DNA from: Actinomycetes bacterium
Lineage (GTDB): Bacteria > Actinomycetota > Actinomycetes > Mycobacteriales > Micromonosporaceae
Assembly: GCA_021793335.1 (NCBI GenBank)
Contig: JAJYSW010000124.1
Coordinates: 1 to 9,255, forward strand
Reading direction: 5' to 3'
DNA: 9,255 bases
The translations under genes and the position numbers were made by a program. How positions within the stretch are numbered: position 1 is the stretch's first letter; the number at the start of each line of letters is the position of its first letter. This document shows, in pieces, positions 5,904-9,255 of the stretch. The notes beneath the pieces were generated by a model that had not been told where the DNA came from, did no database searches, and was given only the letters and a program-made list of their open reading frames with translations.

Positions 5904-5948
5904 GGCGGTGTTGTGAAACCGCTTGCTGCGCCAGGAGGGTCCTCGCCC

Positions 5949-6209
5949 GTGCGCATAACCCGCCGCACCGCACACATTCTCGATGCGCCTGAGCACCATC
6001 CGTGCCGTGTGCCGGTGCGCACCGACGCAAGCCTGCGGGGAATCATCGGTGAGGCGCGGGCGCTCGGGCACGCCGACGCGCCCCCGGGCCGCCTGAAGGA
6101 GACCGGGCGAAGCCGCGTCCTCAGCTCCGCCCCGCCTGCGATCGAAGACCCCACGGACCACATGATGCGCCGCGGTGCCCGCGAAGCCATGGCCGAAGGC
6201 ATCGCCTGA
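5949..6209 (+). CDS. Unrecognised 86-aa protein downstream of ideR
   Basis: I do not recognise this family. The predicted 86-aa product is soluble, with no signal peptide or membrane helix. It has a basic start (MRITRRTAH), one cysteine (Cys19, in HHPCRVPVR), a possible short helix around 28-41, a Pro/Gly-rich middle and a C-terminal helix with MMRRGAREAMAEG (72-84). About four fifths of its codon third positions are G or C, which supports real coding. The GTG at 5949 has AGGAGG 10 nt upstream (5933-5938) and a canonical promoter before it; the same frame is open from 5886, but that would put the start before the likely transcription start. It follows ideR by 94 bp and ends 23 bp before the large bidirectional terminator. 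A function in iron response would be guesswork. Confidence 0.6.
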   Translation: MRITRRTAHILDAPEHHPCRVPVRTDASLRGIIGEARALGHADAPPGRLKETGRSRVLSSAPPAIEDPTDHMMRRGAREAMAEGIA

Positions 6210-6232
6210 GCCTCACGAACTGCACTCCCACA

Positions 6233-6271
6233 GGGGCGTCCTCCTCGTTCCCCCGGCGAGGAGGGCGCCCC
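6233..6271. terminator. Strong bidirectional terminator between convergent genes
   Basis: GGGGCGTCCTCCTCG (6233-6247) pairs with CGAGGAGGGCGCCCC (6257-6271): 15 bp with a single T-G wobble and a 9-nt loop. It lies between the 86-aa gene (+, ending 6209) and the lipoprotein gene (-, ending 6345), so it can end both transcripts. Confidence 0.85.
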
Positions 6272-6289
6272 GCCCCAGCGTGCCGCTGC

Positions 6290-6338
6290 GGGGGACCGGG
6301 ACGGTCCCCCGGAACAGGGCCGCCCGATCGGACGGCCC
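6290..6338. terminator. Two further hairpins in the convergent intergenic region
   Basis: GGGGGACC (6290-6297) and GGTCCCCC (6303-6310) form a perfect 8-bp stem with a 5-nt loop. GGGCCG (6317-6322) and CGGCCC (6333-6338) form a second stem, interrupted by one mismatch and continued by CCG-AT-CGG inside. The second lies 7 nt after the lipoprotein stop and is a likely primary terminator for that operon. Confidence 0.7.
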
Positions 6339-6344
6339 CGCGGC

Positions 6345-6968
6345 TCACTGGTCGTCTTCGTCCTCGGCGGCGTGGGAGTCGTTGATGCCGACGGCGAGCT
6401 CGGTGAAACCGTCGACGAGGTCCTCCACCACGGCCGGATCGGTCTCCGCAGGCGTGGTGTAGCGCATCTCGAAGAAGTCGCCGCTGTCGTACCAGCCCAT
6501 CTCCAGGGCCGGGCCCGCGCCGGTGTCCTCGTCGTGGACGATCCAGTACCCGGCCTCACCGAGGTCCTCGGTGTTCTCGGCGCCCTCGGGGATGGAGTTC
6601 TCCTCGTAGACCTCCACGCTGGCGTCCGTGCCGATGACGTACAACGTGAGGTCGGGGTAGGCGGCGTCGCCGGTCTGGACCGCGCATGTGGCCTGGTCCG
6701 GGGCGTCCTCCTGGCTCTCGCCCTCCTCCGGACCGCCGGAGGCGAAACGGAAGTCCTCCCCGGTGATCTCGTTCAGCTTCGAGCCGTCGATGAGCGGACA
6801 CGCCCCGCCAGCCCCCTCCAGATCGAGCTCGACCGGCTCGCTCGGATCGATCGACGGCGTCTGCTCGGTGTCGGCGGTCTCGACCGGGTCCTCCGGTTCG
6901 TCCTCGCCGTCGCCGCACGCTCCGAGCGCGAGCAGCAGCGCCGCCGGGATCAGTGCGAGTCTTCTCAT
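6345..6968 (-). CDS. Acidic exported lipoprotein, DUF3558-like
   Basis: A 207-aa predicted lipoprotein. The signal peptide has RR at 2-3, a hydrophobic core and the lipobox L-G-A-C with lipidated Cys18. An acidic, low-complexity linker (19-50, rich in Glu, Asp, Pro and Thr) then leads to a globular domain of about 55-195 with two cysteines, Cys57 and Cys95, well placed for a disulfide. Features such as CPLID, ITGEDF and ATCAVQTG, and a Tyr/Trp-rich beta-type C-terminal half, resemble DUF3558-like actinobacterial lipoproteins, but I hold that family call loosely. The role, probably binding something at the cell envelope, is unknown. GGAGG lies 4 nt before the ATG, and that ATG overlaps the sulfurtransferase stop as ATGA, so translation is probably coupled. 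It is the last gene of the three-gene minus-strand operon. Confidence 0.85.
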   Translation of the reverse strand: MRRLALIPAALLLALGACGDGEDEPEDPVETADTEQTPSIDPSEPVELDLEGAGGACPLIDGSKLNEITGEDFRFASGGPEEGESQEDAPDQATCAVQTGDAAYPDLTLYVIGTDASVEVYEENSIPEGAENTEDLGEAGYWIVHDEDTGAGPALEMGWYDSGDFFEMRYTTPAETDPAVVEDLVDGFTELAVGINDSHAAEDEDDQ

Positions 6969-7780
6969 CGTTCCTCCCCAGTGGCGATCTCACGGTCCTG
7001 TGAGACCCAGTCGCTCCATGAGCCGATGTACACCGGCGGTGTCGGCAGTCCGGCGGCCGTGAACGCCAGAGCGGCACGGGCCGCACCGACTCCCGAACCG
7101 CAATAGAACGCCGCCCCACGGTGGTCTTCGTACCGCTCCCGGAGCACCTGGGCATCGGCCAGACCCAAGCTCCCCTCGGGGGCGTTGTCGCCGCTCAACG
7201 GCAGATTGATCGCGCCGGGTATATGACCGGCTACGGGGTCCACGGGTTCATCGTCGCCTCGGTAGCGCTCTGCGGCCCGCACGTCGACCAGCTCACCGCG
7301 CACCGCCCGCTCCGCGGCGCCGTCGGCGTCGAGGACGGGCAGGCCGCCGGGGCGGACGACGAAGTCGCCGCGGCAGCGCTCGGGCATGACCGCGACCAGT
7401 GGGTAGTCGGCCGCGACCCAGGCCGCGATGCCGCCGTCGAGGACGTGGACGTCCTCGTGGCCGGCCCAGCGCAGTGTCCACCAGGTGCGGGCGGCGGCCA
7501 TGCCGTCGCCGTCGTCGTAGACCACGACGGTGGAGTCCTCGTTCACGCCCGCCTCGCGCAGCACCTCTTGGAAGGCGCCGGGATCGGGCAGCGGGTGGCG
7601 TCCGCCGGTCTCACGCGCGGGCCCGCAGACGTCGCGGTCGAAGTCGATCCAGACGGCCCGCGGCAGGTGGCCTTCGCGGTAGTCCGGTTCTCTGGTCGGT
7701 CCGCCGAGCGTCCAGCGGACGTCGAGCACGACCGGTTCGGAAAGTCCGGCGACCTCGTCGGCGCCGATGAGTGGCCTCAT
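6965..7780 (-). CDS. sseA: Sulfurtransferase of the mercaptopyruvate/thiosulfate (rhodanese) type
   Basis: A 271-aa two-domain rhodanese-family enzyme that moves sulfane sulfur from 3-mercaptopyruvate or thiosulfate to a thiophilic acceptor. The N-terminal inactive rhodanese domain is about 1-125 (VVLDVRW near 17-23, YREGHLPRAVWID near 34-46). The C-terminal catalytic domain is about 145-271 (LVDVRAAERYRG, GHIPGAINLP, and the closing W-S-D-W). The catalytic cysteine is Cys227 in the loop CGSGVGA; CGSGVTA is typical of mercaptopyruvate sulfurtransferases and CRKGVTA of thiosulfate enzymes, so the former substrate is favoured. The ATG at 7780 has GGAG 3 nt upstream and aligns with the family start. 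It begins 10 nt after the deaminase stop and overlaps the lipoprotein start by 4 nt. Confidence 0.9.
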   Translation of the reverse strand: MRPLIGADEVAGLSEPVVLDVRWTLGGPTREPDYREGHLPRAVWIDFDRDVCGPARETGGRHPLPDPGAFQEVLREAGVNEDSTVVVYDDGDGMAAARTWWTLRWAGHEDVHVLDGGIAAWVAADYPLVAVMPERCRGDFVVRPGGLPVLDADGAAERAVRGELVDVRAAERYRGDDEPVDPVAGHIPGAINLPLSGDNAPEGSLGLADAQVLRERYEDHRGAAFYCGSGVGAARAALAFTAAGLPTPPVYIGSWSDWVSQDREIATGEER

Positions 7781-7790
7781 GGGCTCCAGA

Positions 7791-8231
7791 TTATCCGAGG
7801 TGCGCATTGGGTTCTTCAGCCGCCACGGCGAATTCGGGCATGGACTCGACGCGGACGCCCGCCTCGCGCAGCACGGCGATGCCGCTGGGGGCCTGGACGA
7901 AATGCTCGGGCTCGGCGAGGGCGTATACGACGCGGGCGACCTTCGCATCGGCGAGCAGTCTCGCGCACGGCACGGGACGGGAAGCCCTGCGCCCGCACGG
8001 TTCCATGGTCGAGTAGACCGTGGCGCCTGCGACGGAGCCGCCCGCACGGCGCAGGGCGACCTCCTCGGCGTGGTCCTGGGGCTGCTCGGCCCGCGAGTGG
8101 CCTTCGCCGACGGCTCGGCCGTCGAGGACGATCACGGCTCCCACGCTGAACGCCGTCGGCGAGGGCGGGCACTGTTCGGCCAGCGCGACCGCGCGGGCCA
8201 TCCAGCGGCTGTCTGCTTCGGATTCCGGCAC
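7791..8231 (-). CDS. RibD-like cytidine/pyrimidine deaminase family protein
   Basis: A 146-aa cytosolic zinc-dependent deaminase of the cytidine deaminase superfamily. The HAE motif (54-56, His54 as zinc ligand and Glu56 as catalytic acid) and the EPCGRRASRPVPC segment (Cys79 and Cys89, with nine residues between) are both present. That wide cysteine spacing resembles the deaminase domain of RibD rather than the usual PCxxC. The RibD reductase domain is absent, so it is not a full riboflavin enzyme; the substrate is unknown. The GTG at 8231 is chosen because it stands 6 nt after a -10 box (TATGTT) with no Shine-Dalgarno sequence, indicating a leaderless mRNA; an ATG at 8201 would remove ten residues. 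It is the first gene of a three-gene operon with the sulfurtransferase and lipoprotein. A link between deaminase and sulfur transfer, for instance in nucleoside modification, is only speculation. Confidence 0.85.
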   Translation of the reverse strand: MPESEADSRWMARAVALAEQCPPSPTAFSVGAVIVLDGRAVGEGHSRAEQPQDHAEEVALRRAGGSVAGATVYSTMEPCGRRASRPVPCARLLADAKVARVVYALAEPEHFVQAPSGIAVLREAGVRVESMPEFAVAAEEPNAHLG

Positions 8232-8237
8232 CGCATC

Positions 8238-8243
8238 AACATA
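8238..8243 (-). promoter_or_regulatory. -10 box of the leaderless deaminase promoter
   Basis: The minus strand reads TATGTT, followed by exactly 6 nt before the GTG at 8231. With a 17-bp spacer the -35 (GTCATG) would lie at 8261-8266, inside the 20-bp palindrome. This promoter probably drives the whole three-gene operon. Confidence 0.6.
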
Positions 8244-8258
8244 CCGCGCCCGAGGCGG

Positions 8259-8278
8259 CGCATGACGGCCGTCATGCG
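8259..8278. promoter_or_regulatory. Perfect 20-bp palindrome, probable operator
   Basis: CGCATGACGGCCGTCATGCG reads identically on both strands, with no spacer. It lies in the divergent region between the deaminase operon (start 8231) and the GlnX-like gene (start 8368) and overlaps the -35 position of the deaminase promoter. A homodimeric regulator bound here would block that promoter. I cannot assign the regulator family. Confidence 0.65.
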
Positions 8279-8295
8279 GGATTGTCGCGTGCCGA

Positions 8296-8301
8296 TACCA
8301 T
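8296..8301 (+). promoter_or_regulatory. Possible -10 box of the GlnX-like gene
   Basis: TACCAT fits the TANNNT pattern, 18 bp downstream of the palindrome. A start near 8308 would leave a leader of about 60 nt. No clear -35 is seen. Confidence 0.3.
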
Positions 8302-8367
8302 GATGGCGACCCCCGAATTCTGCGCTCGCGGCGACGCCCGCGCAGTCGCGAATCTGATGAGGTGAAG

Positions 8368-9255
8368 TTGGCCGTCCAGTCTCCCCCCGCCCCGGCGTCG
8401 CAGCCGCCACCGATGCAGCACGGTGCGGCACCGCCGGAAGGCGGTTCCGAGAGCGGACGGCGGTCCTTTCGCTTCGTCTCGGCGTTGCGCCACACTCCCG
8501 GGCGGCTTCGCGGCACCCTCACGGTCCTCGCCGTCCTGATGCTCGGCTCGGGCGTCACGGCCGTCACCTCGATCCTCGGAAAATCGGCCCTCATCGAGGA
8601 GACCACGACCCAGTCGGGCCGCCTCTCGGTGGCCGCGCTGGAGCTGTATCAGGCGCTGTCACAGGCGGACGCGACCGCGGCAAGCGCCTACCTGACGGCC
8701 GGGACGGCCTCGGAGGAGGCCCGGGAGGCCCATCGAGAGGCCCTGCGCGATGCGACGGTCGCGCTCACCACGGCCGCCGGCGAGGTCGAGACCCCCGCCG
8801 ACGCCGAACTGGTGGCGAACCTGAACGCGCACCTGCCGGTCTACACGGGCCTGGTGGAATCGGCCCGGACGTTCAACCGGCTCGGCGAGCCGGTCGGGGC
8901 CTCCTATCAGAGCCAGGCGTCCACGCTCATGCGCAATCAGATGCTGCCCGATGCCGATGCCCTACAGGAGAACGCGATCGCTCAGCTCAACGAGTCGAGG
9001 GACGCGGCGGCGGCATTCCCTTGGGTCGCCGCGGCGCTCGCCGCGACGGCACTCGGCGTGCTGGTGTGGGCACAACTGTGGCTGACACGCAAGACGAACC
9101 GCGTGTTCAACCTCGGACTGCTCGGCGCGACGGTCGCCATGATCGGCATGGCCGGGTGGCTGGTGCTGGTGTCGCTGGCCTCGGCGAGCCACACCGAGCG
9201 ATCCCATGAAGAGGGCGCCGACCCGCTGGAGATGCTGGCCGAGGCGCACATCGCC
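8368..9255 (+). CDS. GlnX-like membrane sensor protein, N-terminal 296 aa (cut by right edge)
   Basis: A multi-pass membrane protein continuing past the window. Residues 1-45 are a Pro-rich cytoplasmic start. A first membrane helix (about 50-70) is followed by an extracytoplasmic helical domain (71-216, like a four-helix bundle sensor) with the distinctive YTGLVESARTFNRLGEPVGA (159-178) and ASTLMRNQML (184-193). Two more hydrophobic helices lie at about 218-238 and 248-272. This resembles actinobacterial GlnX (mycobacterial Rv0412c), which works with the amino-acid binding lipoprotein GlnH and kinase PknG to sense aspartate/glutamate; this is recalled similarity, so the name is tentative. The TTG at 8368 is preferred because GAGG lies 5 nt upstream; an in-frame GTG at 8362 is the alternative. 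It is transcribed divergently from the deaminase operon, across the 20-bp palindrome. Confidence 0.75.
   Translation, partial: MAVQSPPAPASQPPPMQHGAAPPEGGSESGRRSFRFVSALRHTPGRLRGTLTVLAVLMLGSGVTAVTSILGKSALIEETTTQSGRLSVAALELYQALSQADATAASAYLTAGTASEEAREAHREALRDATVALTTAAGEVETPADAELVANLNAHLPVYTGLVESARTFNRLGEPVGASYQSQASTLMRNQMLPDADALQENAIAQLNESRDAAAAFPWVAAALAATALGVLVWAQLWLTRKTNRVFNLGLLGATVAMIGMAGWLVLVSLASASHTERSHEEGADPLEMLAEAHIA

Noticed and set aside
7790..7796. GATAAT on the minus strand just before sseA as a promoter
   Set aside because: It contains the deaminase TAA stop codon, lacks a good -35, and the 10-nt gap to sseA fits simple cotranscription.
7121..8149. 342-aa plus-strand open frame antisense to the sulfurtransferase and deaminase
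   Set aside because: It is a shadow of the two real genes, whose catalytic motifs are intact on the minus strand; its product is compositionally biased with no family resemblance.
1..9255. IdeR/DtxR iron boxes near ideR or other genes
   Set aside because: I looked in the intergenic regions for a 19-bp site like TTAGGTTAGSCTAACCTAA and saw no acceptable match, so no iron-regulated promoter is claimed.
1..9255. CRISPR arrays, insertion sequences, prophage or toxin-antitoxin and defence genes
   Set aside because: No regularly spaced repeats, transposase, integrase or nuclease motifs are present; the helicase belongs to a core actinobacterial family and stands beside dtd, not in a defence-type cluster.

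Overview
The window is chromosomal DNA from a high-GC Gram-positive actinobacterium. Codon third positions are strongly G/C-rich, GTG and TTG starts are common, several genes appear to be leaderless, and most genes are core actinobacterial families. The gene set would suit a family such as Glycomycetaceae or a streptomycete/mycobacterial relative, but I cannot fix the genus. No tRNA, rRNA, transposase, integrase, phage gene or CRISPR array is visible. This is ordinary housekeeping DNA, and its most interesting content is small genes and regulatory DNA.

Layout. 1-216: no confident gene, possibly the start of a minus-strand gene cut by the left edge. 217-1923 (-): an actinobacterial XPB/SSL2-like superfamily 2 helicase. 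2023-2445 (-): D-aminoacyl-tRNA deacylase (dtd), upstream of the helicase. A 41-bp divergent spacer separates dtd from a plus-strand block: DUF3099 membrane protein (2487-2813), DUF3039 zinc-ribbon-like protein (2931-3185), TRIC-type cation channel (3305-3922), sigma factor SigB (4075-5031), iron-dependent repressor IdeR/DtxR (5168-5854) and an unrecognised 86-aa protein (5949-6209). A cluster of hairpins at 6233-6338 ends this block and the convergent minus-strand operon: RibD-like deaminase (7791-8231), mercaptopyruvate-type sulfurtransferase (6965-7780) and a lipoprotein (6345-6968). Divergent from the operon, a membrane protein resembling mycobacterial GlnX begins at 8368 and runs off the right edge.

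How the genes fit together. A DUF3039 gene, sigB and ideR are also neighbours in mycobacteria (from memory, around Rv2708c-Rv2711), so the centre of the window is an old stress/iron-regulation neighbourhood, here with a TRIC channel gene inserted before sigB. The helicase and dtd are nucleic-acid and translation quality-control genes. The deaminase-sulfurtransferase-lipoprotein operon has a 10-nt gap and then a 4-nt ATGA overlap.

Regulatory DNA worth attention: three genes whose GTG start lies exactly 6 nt after a -10 element with no ribosome binding site; a perfect 20-bp palindrome in the deaminase/glnX divergent promoter region; two GCCGGWCCGGC dyads 38 bp apart before the TRIC promoter; and a dyad covering the -35 box of the unknown 86-aa gene. 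I found no convincing novel multi-gene system. The best candidates for something undescribed are the 86-aa protein downstream of ideR and the palindromes at 8259-8278 and 3221-3271.
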